Shown here piece after piece: positions 1 through 8,781 of a stretch of 32,437 bases of DNA (its first letter is position 1; each line of letters opens with the position of its first letter). The stretch covers positions 1-32,437 of the forward strand of contig CANGHD010000024.1 of NCBI GenBank assembly GCA_947453525.1, given 5' to 3'. Origin of the DNA: Paracoccaceae bacterium (GTDB lineage Bacteria > Pseudomonadota > Alphaproteobacteria > Rhodobacterales > Rhodobacteraceae). The translations under genes were made by a program, and so were the position numbers. A model generated the notes under the pieces. That model was given only the letters and a program-made list of their open reading frames with translations. It was not told the origin of the DNA and searched no databases.

Positions 1-388
1 TGAAGGTCTTGTAATAGAAGCCGCCCGGCAGGAACCGCGCCAAGGCGTTGTTCACCACACCCACGTCGAAGTCGAGGCTCGGCCAGTGGTTCTGGCTTTG
101 CGCCTCCATGCCCTCAAACGTTTCGGTTGTGGTGGCGCGCTGGTTGGGTTCCATGAAGGCGCCCCGGCCGAGGTTGATCAGCGCGTTCGGTTCTTCAGCG
201 CCCGAGGCGACGGCTCCGCGCGCCCGGTGATACTTGAAGCTGCGGCCCATCAGCATCTGGTCATTGGCCAGAAGCGAGGCGGCAAGGGTATCGCCCTTGA
301 ACCCACGCAGGCGCTTGCCGTTGAAGGTGAATTCCACGGCGACGGAGCGGTCGATCAGACGACCGCCTTTGGCGAGACGGGTGGACAT
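1..388 (-). CDS. soxA: Sarcosine oxidase alpha subunit, N-terminal part (runs off the window)
   Basis: This is the first 129 codons of the large subunit of heterotetrameric sarcosine oxidase, which oxidatively demethylates sarcosine to glycine and passes the methylene group to tetrahydrofolate. The reading frame stays open to the window edge, so the 3' end is missing. The visible part contains the 2Fe-2S-ferredoxin-like fold typical of the SoxA N-terminus: FTFNGKRLRGFKGDTLA, then LLANDQMLMGRSFKYHRARG and EEPNALINLG. The ATG lies one base after the TGA of soxD (TGACATG), so the two genes are translationally coupled. The NAD and FAD domains and the folate-binding C-terminal half lie outside the window. 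The family call is firm from the N-terminal motif and the gene order soxB-soxD-soxA. Confidence 0.93.
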   Translation of the reverse strand, partial: MSTRLAKGGRLIDRSVAVEFTFNGKRLRGFKGDTLAASLLANDQMLMGRSFKYHRARGAVASGAEEPNALINLGRGAFMEPNQRATTTETFEGMEAQSQNHWPSLDFDVGVVNNALARFLPGGFYYKTF

Positions 389-389
389 G

Positions 390-710
390 TCAGAACCCCT
401 TCCAGTCGGGCCGTTTGGCCTTGATCTTGTCCTGCAGCGCCTGCGGCGGGGCCGATGATTGCGCGGGATAGGTGCCAAACACCTCGAGCGTGGCGGTGTC
501 GCGGGCGGCGAGGAACCACTTGCCGCAGCCGTAAGCGTGGCGCCAGCGTTCGAAATGCACGCCCTTGGGGTTCTTGCGGGCGAACATATAGGCCTCGAAC
601 TCTTCATCCGTCGAGCCCGGGCCGAACCGCTTCAGATGCGCCTCGTAGCCGGGCGACAACTCGGTTTCATCGGCCATGACGCCGCAGTAGGGGCATTCAA
701 GCGTCAGCAT
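390..710 (-). CDS. soxD: Sarcosine oxidase delta subunit
   Basis: This is a 106-residue small subunit of heterotetrameric sarcosine oxidase. The family binds one zinc ion, and the expected ligands are visible: Cys6 and Cys9 in LECPYCG, His58 and Cys62 in RHAYGCGKWF. The usual SoxD stretch FARKNPKGVHFERWRH is present. The start was set at 710 rather than at the longer open frame to 764. The ATG at 708-710 is preceded by a near-perfect ribosome binding site AAGGAGGT five bases upstream, and known SoxD proteins begin at MLTLECPYCG. The stop is one base from the soxA start. Upstream lies an intergenic stem-loop repeat and then the small membrane-protein gene. Confidence 0.95.
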   Translation of the reverse strand: MLTLECPYCGVMADETELSPGYEAHLKRFGPGSTDEEFEAYMFARKNPKGVHFERWRHAYGCGKWFLAARDTATLEVFGTYPAQSSAPPQALQDKIKAKRPDWKGF

Positions 711-763
711 CGCAACCTCCTTGAGCGCGGCCGTGGCCCGCGCCCGATGTCTCTGGGCTCGCA

Positions 764-790
764 CGAAAAATTATCGGCGAAAATTCATGA
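764..790. repeat. Intergenic repeat family A, copy 1 (core ATCGGCGAAAATT)
   Basis: This is an imperfect inverted repeat in the gap between the membrane-protein gene and soxD, centred on a GGC loop. The right arm GAAAATT is kept, and the left arm has one mismatch near the loop and decays further out. It shares its core with copies at 1379-1403, 4904-4932, 8728-8760 and 29156-29183. It may act as a weak terminator or an mRNA-end stabiliser. The family assignment rests on eye alignment only. Confidence 0.5.
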
Positions 791-791
791 G

Positions 792-1319
792 TCAGCATGG
801 CACACGCCCGCATTTGAGCAATTCCACCGGAATGTCGCCAAAGGCCCAGATCAGGGTGCCAACGAACAACCAGTAGGCCTGCACCCGCAGCGCCAGATCG
901 TGGGCGCGCTGGTGCGCCTCCTTGGCTTGGCGGTAGGTGATCTTGCGCGCCTCGGCCATGGCGTGGAACGAGCGGGCGATGCGCAACTGCTCCATCGCCT
1001 TGCGGTGCGCGACGGATTGGGCGCGGGCCTTGGCCGGGTCGGGGTCCTTCGGCGGCGGTTGCACGGTACGCGCCAAGACGGCGCGCTTGGCCTCGGCCCG
1101 GATCAGCCACCAGTCGTCGGTCGTGCGCGGGTCGAAGAAATAAACATAGGCCGCAACCCCGGCCACGATCGCCCCGGCGCGGGGCAGCCAGAGGCCAGTC
1201 AGGAAATAGTCCATAAGCGCGCCCAAGACCAGCGTGGCGCTGAAGCCTATGTTGTAGAACACCGCCGTGCGCCGTTCCAGAAAACGGCTGAGCGGGGTTC
1301 TGTGGCGCTTGTGGATCAC
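792..1319 (-). CDS. Small integral membrane protein inside the sarcosine oxidase operon
   Basis: This is a 175-residue protein with no family I can name. Two hydrophobic segments lie near the N-terminus (about residues 20-40 and 45-62) and one near the C-terminus (about 147-165, around YWLFVGTLIWAFGD). Between them is a charged, probably helical stretch rich in Arg, Lys, Ala and Gln (about 70-145). The start is GTG at 1317-1319. A GGAGG ribosome binding site lies six bases upstream, and no better ATG exists. It lies between soxB and soxD, reads the same way and is flanked on both sides by family A stem-loops. Location suggests a link to sarcosine or one-carbon metabolism, for example uptake or membrane tethering, but nothing in the sequence proves it. 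Confidence 0.75.
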   Translation of the reverse strand: MIHKRHRTPLSRFLERRTAVFYNIGFSATLVLGALMDYFLTGLWLPRAGAIVAGVAAYVYFFDPRTTDDWWLIRAEAKRAVLARTVQPPPKDPDPAKARAQSVAHRKAMEQLRIARSFHAMAEARKITYRQAKEAHQRAHDLALRVQAYWLFVGTLIWAFGDIPVELLKCGRVPC

Positions 1320-1378
1320 GAACGCCTCCGCTTTGGATTGGTGGGGATTGGGGCATCGCTCAACGCCCAGCCCCGACG

Positions 1379-1403
1379 CAATAATTTTCGGCGAACGTTA
1401 TTG
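1379..1403. repeat. Intergenic repeat family A, copy 2 (stem-loop between soxB and the membrane-protein gene)
   Basis: The arms CAATAATTTTC and GAACGTTATTG pair around a GGC loop with one mismatch and one G-U pair. A second small hairpin follows at 1406-1423 (ATGCCC / GGGCAT). Together they fill the gap after soxB, whose stop is at 1440. They may partly terminate transcription or protect the soxB message, setting soxB expression apart from the downstream genes. No long T-run is present. Confidence 0.6.
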
Positions 1404-1439
1404 GGATGCCCGTGACGGGGCATGGAGTCCGGCGGGCCA

Positions 1440-2687
1440 TCAGTGCGCCACCCCGGCGGCGACCGATTCGTCGATGAAGCGGCCTTCCTTGAAGCGCCAC
1501 ATGTCGAATTCGGCCGCCAAGGGGCCCGGCTCGCCCTTGGCCATCAGTTCTGCCATGGCCCAGCCGGAACCCGGGATCGCCTTGAAGCCGCCGGTGCCCC
1601 AGCCGCAGTTGATGAAGCAATTGCCGAGCGGGGTTTTCGAGATGATGGGCGAGCGGTCGCCGGTCATATCCACGATGCCGCCCCATTGGCGCAGCATCTT
1701 GAGGCGCGAGATGATCGGGAAGGTTTCGATCAGGGCGCGGAGCGTCTCTTCGATGTGGTGGAACGACCCGCGCTGGGTGAAGTTGTTGAAGCCGTCGGTT
1801 CCGCCGCCGATCACCATCTCGCCCTTGTCGGACTGGCTCATGTAGCCGTGCACCGTGTTGGCCATGACGACCACATCCATGCAGGGTTTGATGGGTTCCG
1901 ATACGAGCGCCTGCAAAGCCACCGCCTCGACCGGCAAACGGAAGCCCGCCATGTCCGCGACCTGACCCGAGTGGCCTGCGACGACGATGCCGAGTTTCTT
2001 GGTGCCGATATGGCCTTTGGTCGTCTCCACCCCGGTCACCACGCCATTGGCCGAGGTCACACCCTTCACTTCGCAGTTCTGGATGATGTCCATGCCCATC
2101 GCCGAGCAGGCCCTTGCATAGCCCCAGGCCACCGCGTCATGCCGCCCGGTGCCGCCGCGCGCCTGCCACAGGGCCCCAAGCACCGGATAACGCGGGCCAT
2201 CGATGTTCAGGATCGGGCACAGCTCTTTCACCTTTTGCGGCGAGATGAACTCGGTCACCACGCCTTGCAGCATGTTGGCATGGGCGGTGCGCAGATAGCC
2301 GCGCACCTCGTGGTGGGTCTGGGCCAGCATCATCACGCCACGCGGGGAGAACATCGCGTTGTAGTTCAGGTCCTGGCTCAGCGTCTCATAGAGCGAGCGG
2401 GATTTTTCGTAAATGGCCGCCGAGGAATCCTGCAGGTAGTTCGAGCGGATGATCGTCGTGTTCCGCCCGGTGTTGCCGCCGCCAAGCCAGCCCTTCTCAA
2501 GGATCGCCACATTGGTGATCCCGTGGTTCTTGCCAAGGTAGTATGCGGTGGCAAGGCCATGGCCGCCCGCACCGATGATGATCACGTCATACTGCGCCTT
2601 GGGCGCGGGCGAGGCCCAGGCCCGCTCCCATCCCATGTGGTTGGAGAGCGCCTCACGCGCCAAGGCAAAAGCGGAATAGCGTTTCAT
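1440..2687 (-). CDS. soxB: Sarcosine oxidase beta subunit
   Basis: This is a 415-residue FAD- and FMN-binding catalytic subunit of heterotetrameric sarcosine oxidase. The dinucleotide-binding fingerprint GAGGHG is at about residues 39-44 within YDVIIIGAGGHGLATAYYL. It is followed by the family signature EKGWLGGGNTGRNTTIIRSN. The His in GRHDAVAWGY (about residue 183) is the likely covalent FMN attachment site by comparison with the family. The longer open frame begins 60 codons upstream. The start at 2687 was chosen because SoxB proteins begin MKRYSAFALAREALSNH and the upstream part has no conserved look. A purine stretch AAAGGGA lies about six bases before this ATG. It is the first gene of the operon and is divergent from ccmI. 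Confidence 0.95.
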   Translation of the reverse strand: MKRYSAFALAREALSNHMGWERAWASPAPKAQYDVIIIGAGGHGLATAYYLGKNHGITNVAILEKGWLGGGNTGRNTTIIRSNYLQDSSAAIYEKSRSLYETLSQDLNYNAMFSPRGVMMLAQTHHEVRGYLRTAHANMLQGVVTEFISPQKVKELCPILNIDGPRYPVLGALWQARGGTGRHDAVAWGYARACSAMGMDIIQNCEVKGVTSANGVVTGVETTKGHIGTKKLGIVVAGHSGQVADMAGFRLPVEAVALQALVSEPIKPCMDVVVMANTVHGYMSQSDKGEMVIGGGTDGFNNFTQRGSFHHIEETLRALIETFPIISRLKMLRQWGGIVDMTGDRSPIISKTPLGNCFINCGWGTGGFKAIPGSGWAMAELMAKGEPGPLAAEFDMWRFKEGRFIDESVAAGVAH

Positions 2688-2939
2688 GAGGGGTCCCTTT
2701 GCAAGCTTGGCTCTGCGTCTTCCATGGCAGGGATGGGTCGTAACGCCACTGCCCCCAGCGGCACAATGGGGAAAATTGCGACAAAAGGTCGGGAAGTCCA
2801 GCGCTATGGGGCCGGCAGCGGCGGTTTGGCGGTTCACGATGTCGCGCAGCGTCCGGGCCTTGGGCATTTACGCTTTTGCTGAGGCGGGGAAGCCGCTAAT
2901 CAGACGCCAGAAAAGACGACGCTGAACAATGATGGGGCG
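2688..2939. other. Divergent intergenic region between soxB and ccmI
   Basis: About 250 bases separate the two divergent starts, and the region must carry promoters for both the sarcosine oxidase operon and the ccmI operon. I see no convincing -35/-10 pair and no operator palindrome. Open frames extend into it from soxB but look non-coding. Confidence 0.5.
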
Positions 2940-4157
2940 ATGATGGTCGGATTCTGGATTTCTGCGGGCGCGATGATGGTGATGGTGGCGGTGGTCCTGC
3001 TGCAGGCGTTGCGGCAGGCCAAGGACTTGGGCCCCGCCGGGCTGGAAGACCTTGCGATCTACCGCGACCAGTTGGCGGAAGTGGACCGTGACCTCTCCCG
3101 TGGCGTGATCCCGGCGGACGAGGCGGGCCGTCTGCGCATCGAAGTGCAGCGTCGCATGTTGGAGGCCGACCGCGCCCCGATGCAGGTTGTAACGAGCCGT
3201 CCCGTCAGCCTCGCCTGGGGGGCATCGCTGATCGTGCTGGCGCTGGTGGCGTCGGGGGTTCTGTATCTGTCGCTGGGGGTGCCGGGCTATCCCGATCTGC
3301 CCATCGCGGGCCGTCTGGCTGATGCCGAGGCCGAATACATGAACCGCCCGCATCAGGATGATATCGAGGCCAAGGCCGGACCCTTCACGGCGCCCGTCGA
3401 TGTCGACAAGACAGCCCTCGACTTGATTGCCAAGCTGCGCGCCGCGGTGGCCTCGCATCAGGATGATCTGCAGGGCCAGACCCTGCTGGCCCAGAACGAG
3501 GCCAAGCTTGGCAACTATGCCGGGGCCCGCAAGGCGCAGGCTCAGGTGATCCGTTTGAAGGGTGATGCGGCGACACCGCAGGATTACAGCGCCTTGGGCG
3601 AGTTGATGGTCTATGCCGCAAACGGTCTGGTGACGCCCGAGGCCGAGGCGGCCTTTGCCGACGCCGTCAGGCGCGATCCGAAGGATGGCTCGGCCCGGTT
3701 CTATCTTGGCCTTATGGCGGCACAGGTCGGCCGCCCGGACCGGACCTTCGCCCTGTGGAAACCGCTCCTCGATGAAGGCCCCGAGGACGCAGCCTGGATA
3801 GCGCCGATCCGCGCCCGGCTTCAGGACGTGGCCGATGCGGCCGGCATCGCCTATACCGCTCCCTCGGCCGCAACAGGCAAGGGCCCGAGCGCCGGCGACA
3901 TGGCCAATGCGGCGCAGATGACGCCCGAGGATCGCCAGAAGATGATCGAGGGCATGGTCGGCGGTCTGGAAGCGCGTCTCATGGCCGACGGGGGCGCTAT
4001 CGAGGACTGGACCAAGCTGATCAACGCGCTTGGCGTCCTGAAAGCCAGTGACCGCGCAATGGCGGCCTATGCCAAGGCACAGAAGGATTTCGCGGGCCAT
4101 CCCGGTGAGTTGTCCGCCTTGCAAGCCGCCGCCGTGCAGGCGGGCATCGCCCCATGA
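2940..4157 (+). CDS. ccmI: Cytochrome c biogenesis protein CcmI
   Basis: This is a 405-residue membrane protein of the System I cytochrome c maturation pathway. It is thought to hold apocytochrome c through its periplasmic TPR-like domain and hand it to the haem ligase CcmF/CcmH. A first membrane helix spans about residues 4-21. A Leu-rich cytoplasmic loop follows ([19 protein letters not shown]), then a second helix at about 92-113, and then Ala-rich helical repeats containing [21 protein letters not shown] and [21 protein letters not shown]. Two adjacent ATGs (2940 and 2943) could start it. The ribosome binding site is weak (GGGGCG). The stop overlaps the ruvX start as ATGA. The other ccm genes are not nearby, which is common in this group. 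Confidence 0.9.
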   Translation: MMVGFWISAGAMMVMVAVVLLQALRQAKDLGPAGLEDLAIYRDQLAEVDRDLSRGVIPADEAGRLRIEVQRRMLEADRAPMQVVTSRPVSLAWGASLIVLALVASGVLYLSLGVPGYPDLPIAGRLADAEAEYMNRPHQDDIEAKAGPFTAPVDVDKTALDLIAKLRAAVASHQDDLQGQTLLAQNEAKLGNYAGARKAQAQVIRLKGDAATPQDYSALGELMVYAANGLVTPEAEAAFADAVRRDPKDGSARFYLGLMAAQVGRPDRTFALWKPLLDEGPEDAAWIAPIRARLQDVADAAGIAYTAPSAATGKGPSAGDMANAAQMTPEDRQKMIEGMVGGLEARLMADGGAIEDWTKLINALGVLKASDRAMAAYAKAQKDFAGHPGELSALQAAAVQAGIAP

Positions 4158-4660
4158 TCCATCAGGACATTCTGGAATTCGCCACGATCCTGCCGCCCAA
4201 CCGGGCCATCTGCGGGCTGGACTTGGGTGACAAGACCATCGGCGTGGCGATATCGGACTTGCGCCGCCTGGTGGCCACTCCGGTCACCACGATCCGCCGC
4301 GTGAAGTTCACCGTCGATGCGGAAGAACTGCTGAAACTGCTGATGGCGCGCGAGGTCAAGGGCATCATCCTTGGCCTGCCGCTCAACATGGACGGCTCCA
4401 CCGGACCCCGCGTGCAGGCAACGCAGGCCTTCGCCCGCAACCTGATGAAGCTGACCGACCTGCCGATCACCTTCTGGGATGAACGCCTGTCCACCGTCGC
4501 GGCCACAAGGGCGCTTCTGGAGGCGGATACGTCCAGAAAGCGTCGCGCCGAGGTGATTGATCAGGTTGCCGCAGGCTATATCCTGCAAGGCGCCCTCGAT
4601 CGGCTGGACACTCTGTCCCGGCAAAGGGCCGCCGATCTGGAACCGGGAGAAGACGCATGA
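4154..4660 (+). CDS. ruvX: Putative Holliday junction resolvase / pre-16S rRNA nuclease (YqgF)
   Basis: This is a 168-residue RNase H-fold nuclease of the YqgF/RuvX family, which includes the enzyme that trims the 5' end of 16S rRNA. The family motifs are in order: [15 protein letters not shown] at residues 21-35 with the catalytic Asp23, [11 protein letters not shown] at 74-84, DERLST at 109-114 and [13 protein letters not shown] at 132-144 with the last Asp of the active site. Length is near the usual 140-160 with a short N-terminal extension. It overlaps ccmI by four bases and the next gene by four bases (ATGA both times), so the three genes form one translationally coupled unit. Confidence 0.95.
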   Translation: MIHQDILEFATILPPNRAICGLDLGDKTIGVAISDLRRLVATPVTTIRRVKFTVDAEELLKLLMAREVKGIILGLPLNMDGSTGPRVQATQAFARNLMKLTDLPITFWDERLSTVAATRALLEADTSRKRRAEVIDQVAAGYILQGALDRLDTLSRQRAADLEPGEDA

Positions 4661-4887
4661 CCGACGAGATCTGGGCGCGCGACGAGGTGCAGTCCCCCTG
4701 TATCAAGATCTGCGTCGTCCACCCCGAGGAACGCCTCTGCATCGGCTGCTACCGTACGATTGATGAGATTGGCCGCTGGAGCCGGATGAATGTCGCCGAA
4801 CGTCAGGCGGTGATCGACGATCTGCCCGCCCGCGCGCCCCGACTGGCCAAGCGGCGCGGCGGGCGCATGGCAAGGCTCGACCGCTGA
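4657..4887 (+). CDS. DUF1289 family small cysteine protein
   Basis: This is a 76-residue protein with the DUF1289 cysteine signature: [20 protein letters not shown], that is C-x3-C at about residues 15-19 and C-x2-C at about 30-33, followed by [12 protein letters not shown]. The cysteines could bind a metal or an iron-sulfur cluster, and the function of the family is not settled. The C-terminus is rich in Arg. It overlaps the end of ruvX by four bases and ends just before a strong hairpin, so it is the last gene of the ccmI-ruvX operon. Confidence 0.88.
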   Translation: MTDEIWARDEVQSPCIKICVVHPEERLCIGCYRTIDEIGRWSRMNVAERQAVIDDLPARAPRLAKRRGGRMARLDR

Positions 4888-4903
4888 GATCGGAAATCGG
4901 CAT

Positions 4904-4932
4904 CCCGAGTATTTTCGGCGAAAATTCTTGGG
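4904..4932. terminator. Bidirectional stem-loop between convergent genes (family A repeat, copy 3)
   Basis: The arms CCCGAGTATTTTC and GAAAATTCTTGGG pair around a GGC loop: 13 positions with one T-T mismatch and one G-U pair. It lies between the end of the DUF1289 gene (4887) and the end of the minus-strand gene ending at 4941, so it is placed to end transcription from both sides. The A and T blocks sit inside the stem, not after it. Confidence 0.7.
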
Positions 4933-4940
4933 CGGCTCCG

Positions 4941-5225
4941 TCAGGCGTTTTGTCGGCCCAATCGGCCACCCCGGCGTGTCGGCGTGGTCGGCACGTCAAG
5001 CCCGGCCGTCAAGGTCGCGGTCATCGGATGGTCCGGTGCGCCGGTGCCATATTGCTCCAGCAGCACCATGATGGCGGCCGAGGTATCCGCCCCGACCGTC
5101 AAGCTCAAAGCCCAGTCGATGAAGATCGACCGGCACTCCGCCAGCGTGATCCCTTCGATCGCGTAACTTTCGCGCACAAGGCCCTTGGGGTCGGCTTCGG
5201 TTCTGTCCACGTCAGGTTCCTTCAC
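4941..5225 (-). CDS. Small conserved protein downstream of glnE, function unknown
   Basis: This is a 94-residue soluble protein with no domain I can name. The middle part (YAIEGITLAECRSIFIDWAL, then a helix containing AAIMVLLEQYG and the motif PDHPMTATL) reads like a real, conserved, mostly helical protein. The tail is basic (RRGGRLGRQNA). The chosen start is GTG at 5223-5225, twelve bases after the glnE stop, with only a weak purine stretch upstream. A GTG five codons later is an alternative. It is probably cotranscribed with glnE and ends at the convergent hairpin at 4904-4932. An adaptor role in nitrogen control is possible from position only. Confidence 0.7.
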   Translation of the reverse strand: MKEPDVDRTEADPKGLVRESYAIEGITLAECRSIFIDWALSLTVGADTSAAIMVLLEQYGTGAPDHPMTATLTAGLDVPTTPTRRGGRLGRQNA

Positions 5226-5237
5226 TGTGTCAGGCTT

Positions 5238-8012
5238 TCACTGTATCTTGATGTCACCGGTCAGCCCGTCGATCACCGCCGCCGCCTGTGCAGAAGCTTT
5301 GACCAAGGCCGCCGTCAGGCCCGCGCCATCAACCGCCGCGGTTTCGCGCAGCAGGAACGCCTTGGCCCCTGCCCCCAGCCCCTGCGGGTCCAGCGCCCGA
5401 CCCGATAGCAGACGTGAGCCCGCCTGCAAGCGCCAATAAAGCCTCGCCGCCTCCAACAAGATCGTCTCGTCCGTTTGCGACAGGTTGCCGCCACTTCGGC
5501 CAGCCGCCAGTTGCCGCTCGACCCCGCGCGCCGGGCTGCCAGCCTGCAGGGCCAGCATCTGGGCGCAGAGATCGATGTCCATCAGGTGGCCCGGCCCGTT
5601 CTTGGCCTCCCAAGCCCCCTCGCCCGGTTTGGCCCCGGCGAGCCGCGCCCGCATCTCGGCCACATCGCGCCGGACCTTGGGCCCCTGCCCCTTGCGCCGG
5701 ATCAGGTCGCGCCGGAACGCCTCGACCTCGCCAGCCAGCGAGGCATCCCCGGCCAGCACCCGCGCCCGCGTCAGCGCCAAATGTTCCCAAGTCCAGGCCT
5801 CGCCCTCCTGATAGGCCTTGAAGGCCTCCAGCGCGGTCGCCACCGGCCCCTGCCGCCCCGAGGGGCGCAGCCGCATGTCGACCTCGTACAAGCGCCCTTC
5901 GGCAGTCTGCGCCGTCAGCGCCGTCACCAGGGCCTGCGTCAGCCGGGCGAAATAGGGCCGCGTGGCCAAGGGCCGGAGCCCGTTCGAGGTCTCGGCCCCC
6001 AAGGGATCGTAGATTACAATCAGGTCAAGGTCGGACTGCGCATTGAGCCGCGCCGCCCCGAGCGAGCCCATGCCCACAACCACAGCTCCCCGTCCGGGCG
6101 GCGGCCCGTGGCGGCGGGCGAATTCGGCGAGCACCACCGGCCAAAGGCCCGCGACCACCGCCTCGGCCAGATCGGCATAGGATTTCCCGGCCTCGAAGGC
6201 ATCGATCAGCCCGCGCAGGTGATGCACGCCGACGCGGAAGTGCCATTCCTTCATCCAAAGCCGCGTGACCCCCAGCGCGCGTTCGTAGTCCACCCCCTCC
6301 AGCCGCTTGGCGAGATCGGCCACCAGCCCGGCGACACCGGGCCAAGGCGCGAAGAATGCGCCGCCGATCACGCCGTCCAGCACGGCGGCATTGCGCGACA
6401 GATAGCGCGCCAGTGCCGGAGCGGTCGCGGCGATATCGAGGATGAGATCGACCAGCGGCGGGTTCGCCTCGAACAGGCTGAAAATCTGCACGCCCGAGGG
6501 CAGACCGGCCAAAAAGCCGTCCAGCGCCACCAAAGCCTCCTGCGGCTCTGCGCCCTGCATCAGCTTGCGCAACAGACCCGGTTTCAGCCGGGCAAAGATC
6601 GCCTGTGCGCGGTCAGAGCGCAGCGCGGGATAATGCGGCCAGCGTTCGACGATGGCCCGCGCCTGCTCCGACAGGTCCGGCGCGGGTTCCGCGGTGACCG
6701 GCGAGAAGAAGCCCTCCGTCAGCCGGTCGACCCGGCGCAGCAGGTCGAGAAAACTGGCGCGAAAGGCGGCGGTTTCCATCGCGCAGAAGGCGGCAATCCG
6801 CGCCACGCCTTCGGGGGTCGTGGGCATGGTCTGGGTCTGCTGATCCAGAACCATCTGCAGGCGGTGCTCGATCTCGCGCAACTCGCGGTAGGCGGCGGCC
6901 AGCTTCTGCGTGACCTCGGGCGGCACCCAGCCCTTGTCGGCAAGCGCCGCCAGCCCGCCTTCCGTCGTGCGCGACCGCAGGTCCGGATCGCGCCCGCCCG
7001 CGATCAACTGGCGGGTCTGGGTGAAGAACTCGATCTCGCGGATGCCGCCCTGGCCGAGCTTGAGGTTATGCCCCTCCACCACCAAAGGCCCCTTCAGCCC
7101 GCGATGCTCGCGGATGCGCAGGCGCATGTCATGGGCGTCCTGAATGGCGGCATAATCCAGATGCCTGCGCCAGACGAAGGGGATCAGGCCTTTCAGAAAC
7201 CGCTCTCCTGCGGCGATATTCCCGGCGCAGGGGCGCGCCTTGATATAGGCGGCGCGCTCCCATGTCCGGCCCTCGGCCTCATAATAGGCATGGGCTGCGG
7301 CCATCGACAGGCAGACTGGCGTGACCGAAGCATCCGGGCGCAGGCGCAAGTCGGTGCGGAAGACATAGCCTTCAGAGGTCAGATCGGACAAAAGTCCGGT
7401 CATCTTGCGGGTGACGCGGATGAAGGCGGCGCGGGCCTCCATCTCGGTTCCAGGATAGCGGGTTTCGTCGAAGAGGCAGATCAGATCAATGTCCGACGAA
7501 TAGTTGAGCTCATGGGCCCCCATCTTTCCCATGGCGAGCACCACCATGCCGGACCCATCAGCCCCATCGCCTGCCGGCAGCTTGCCGCGCCGGATTTCAT
7601 CTGCCACCAGCACCGTGACGCAAAGCTGCACCGCCCGGTCGGCCAAGCGCGTCAGCGAAGCCGTCACCTGAGCCAGATCCCAGACCCCGCCCAGATCGGC
7701 CAAGGCAATCAGCACTGCCGCCCGCCGCTTGGCCTGCCGCAGGGCTAGGCCCAGGCTGTCAAGGGTCTGGCCCTCAAGGTCCGCCAACACGCCCGTAAAG
7801 GCCGCTTCCGGCGACTGGGTCAAGGCGCTCGCCAGCCATGAGGCCTCGCGCCGCATCAAATCGCGCAGATAGGGCGCGCAAGAGGCGCTGGCCGCCAGCA
7901 AATCCCGCAAGCCCCGCGGCAGCCCGGCAAAAGTCGCACCGATTTCAGCCACCACGGCAGTGTCAGACACCAGAGGCGAACGGGTGAGGCGGGCGGCGAA
8001 ATCATGATCCAT
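5238..8012 (-). CDS. glnE: Bifunctional glutamine synthetase adenylyltransferase / adenylyl-removing enzyme
   Basis: This 924-residue enzyme adds AMP to glutamine synthetase when nitrogen is plentiful and removes it when nitrogen is scarce, under control of PII. It has the expected two-nucleotidyltransferase layout. The N-terminal adenylyl-removase domain carries GKMGAHELNYSSDIDLICLF at about residues 162-181. The C-terminal adenylyltransferase domain carries GMGSLGAARLNAQSDLDLIV at about 644-663. Each has the metal-binding SDxDL pair. GQGGIREIEFFTQTRQL (about 325-340) is the usual linker of the first domain. Length is close to the typical 940-950. The start ATG at 8010-8012 has a poorly spaced AAGGG, so a slightly different start cannot be excluded. 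Confidence 0.96.
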   Translation of the reverse strand: MDHDFAARLTRSPLVSDTAVVAEIGATFAGLPRGLRDLLAASASCAPYLRDLMRREASWLASALTQSPEAAFTGVLADLEGQTLDSLGLALRQAKRRAAVLIALADLGGVWDLAQVTASLTRLADRAVQLCVTVLVADEIRRGKLPAGDGADGSGMVVLAMGKMGAHELNYSSDIDLICLFDETRYPGTEMEARAAFIRVTRKMTGLLSDLTSEGYVFRTDLRLRPDASVTPVCLSMAAAHAYYEAEGRTWERAAYIKARPCAGNIAAGERFLKGLIPFVWRRHLDYAAIQDAHDMRLRIREHRGLKGPLVVEGHNLKLGQGGIREIEFFTQTRQLIAGGRDPDLRSRTTEGGLAALADKGWVPPEVTQKLAAAYRELREIEHRLQMVLDQQTQTMPTTPEGVARIAAFCAMETAAFRASFLDLLRRVDRLTEGFFSPVTAEPAPDLSEQARAIVERWPHYPALRSDRAQAIFARLKPGLLRKLMQGAEPQEALVALDGFLAGLPSGVQIFSLFEANPPLVDLILDIAATAPALARYLSRNAAVLDGVIGGAFFAPWPGVAGLVADLAKRLEGVDYERALGVTRLWMKEWHFRVGVHHLRGLIDAFEAGKSYADLAEAVVAGLWPVVLAEFARRHGPPPGRGAVVVGMGSLGAARLNAQSDLDLIVIYDPLGAETSNGLRPLATRPYFARLTQALVTALTAQTAEGRLYEVDMRLRPSGRQGPVATALEAFKAYQEGEAWTWEHLALTRARVLAGDASLAGEVEAFRRDLIRRKGQGPKVRRDVAEMRARLAGAKPGEGAWEAKNGPGHLMDIDLCAQMLALQAGSPARGVERQLAAGRSGGNLSQTDETILLEAARLYWRLQAGSRLLSGRALDPQGLGAGAKAFLLRETAAVDGAGLTAALVKASAQAAAVIDGLTGDIKIQ

Positions 8013-8229
8013 GCCCTTGTTCTGGCCCGGTCAACGGTCGCGGTCAACTGGACAGAATCCACCGCGCTTTGCCCGGCGCAAGACGGCTCCCGCCCGAGGC
8101 GGAGGCCGGCCCAGCGAGCCCCAAAACCGTCGCCGCACCGGGCAGTGTGGGGGTGGGGCGCTGTGCCGGAGGCTTGAGGGGCTTGCACGACCCTTTCAGG
8201 AATGGGATCAGGAGGGCTGGAGGAGCCCG

Positions 8230-8709
8230 ATGTCCAAAAGCCTGACCCGCGTGAAAGACGCCCTCACAGCCCATGGCCTTGACGCGCCGATCGTCGAGAC
8301 CCCCGCCTCCACCCGCACGGCGGCCGAGGCGGCGACGGCGGTGCGGGTCGAGATTGACCAGATCGTCAAATCCATCCTGTTTCAGGGGGGGAGCGGCGGG
8401 CTCTATCTGTTCCTGACGGCGGGTGGCAATCAGGTCGACCTGAATCTGGCCTCGCGCTTGGCGGGCGCGGCCCTGTCGCGCGCGGATGCCACAGCCGTCC
8501 GCGCCATCACGGGCTTTGCCATCGGCGGGGTTTCGCCGGTGGGTCACCTGCAGCCCTCGCCGATCTGGATGGACCCGCGACTTTGCGACTTTGCGCGCGT
8601 CTGGGCGGCGGCCGGCACGCCACATCACATTTTCGCCGTGGCGCCCGCGGTGCTGCAGCGCGTGACCGGGGCCATGGTGGCGGACTTCACGGTTTCCGCC
8701 CCATCCTGA
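8230..8709 (+). CDS. YbaK/EbsC-type aminoacyl-tRNA deacylase
   Basis: This is a 159-residue member of the YbaK/ProX superfamily, free-standing editing enzymes that hydrolyse mischarged tRNA such as Cys-tRNA(Pro) or Ala-tRNA(Pro). The conserved Lys47 lies in QIVKSILF, and the glycine loop GGVSPVGH is at residues 99-106. [12 protein letters not shown] and HHIFAVAP match the family pattern. The open frame extends 73 codons further upstream. The start at 8230 was chosen because it is preceded by GGAGGAG at the right spacing and matches family length. It is divergent from glnE with about 215 bases between them, and it ends just before a strong terminator. The exact substrate cannot be read from the sequence. 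Confidence 0.92.
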   Translation: MSKSLTRVKDALTAHGLDAPIVETPASTRTAAEAATAVRVEIDQIVKSILFQGGSGGLYLFLTAGGNQVDLNLASRLAGAALSRADATAVRAITGFAIGGVSPVGHLQPSPIWMDPRLCDFARVWAAAGTPHHIFAVAPAVLQRVTGAMVADFTVSAPS

Positions 8710-8727
8710 TACCGGGCGACGGCGCAT

Positions 8728-8760
8728 CGCGCCGGGATCTTCGGCGAACATCCCGGCGCG
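8728..8760 (+). terminator. Very stable stem-loop after the deacylase gene (family A repeat, copy 4)
   Basis: CGCGCCGGGATCTTC pairs with GAACATCCCGGCGCG around a GGC loop, 14 of 15 positions matched. It starts 18 bases after the stop codon. The TTC-GGC-GAA core matches the other family A elements, but the stem is GC-rich outside. It is probably an intrinsic or Rho-assisted terminator, without a T-run. Confidence 0.7.
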
Positions 8761-8781
8761 ACGCGCGCTCGGCGGACCCGG

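Noticed and set aside
1422-2882. 486-codon open frame antisense to soxB
   Set aside because: It is His/Arg/Gly-rich shadow sequence. soxB on the other strand is unambiguous.
5475-7748. 757-codon open frame antisense to glnE
   Set aside because: It is a by-product of GC-rich coding sequence. The minus strand has both catalytic motifs of GlnE, and the plus frame has Arg/Gly/His-rich composition without domains.
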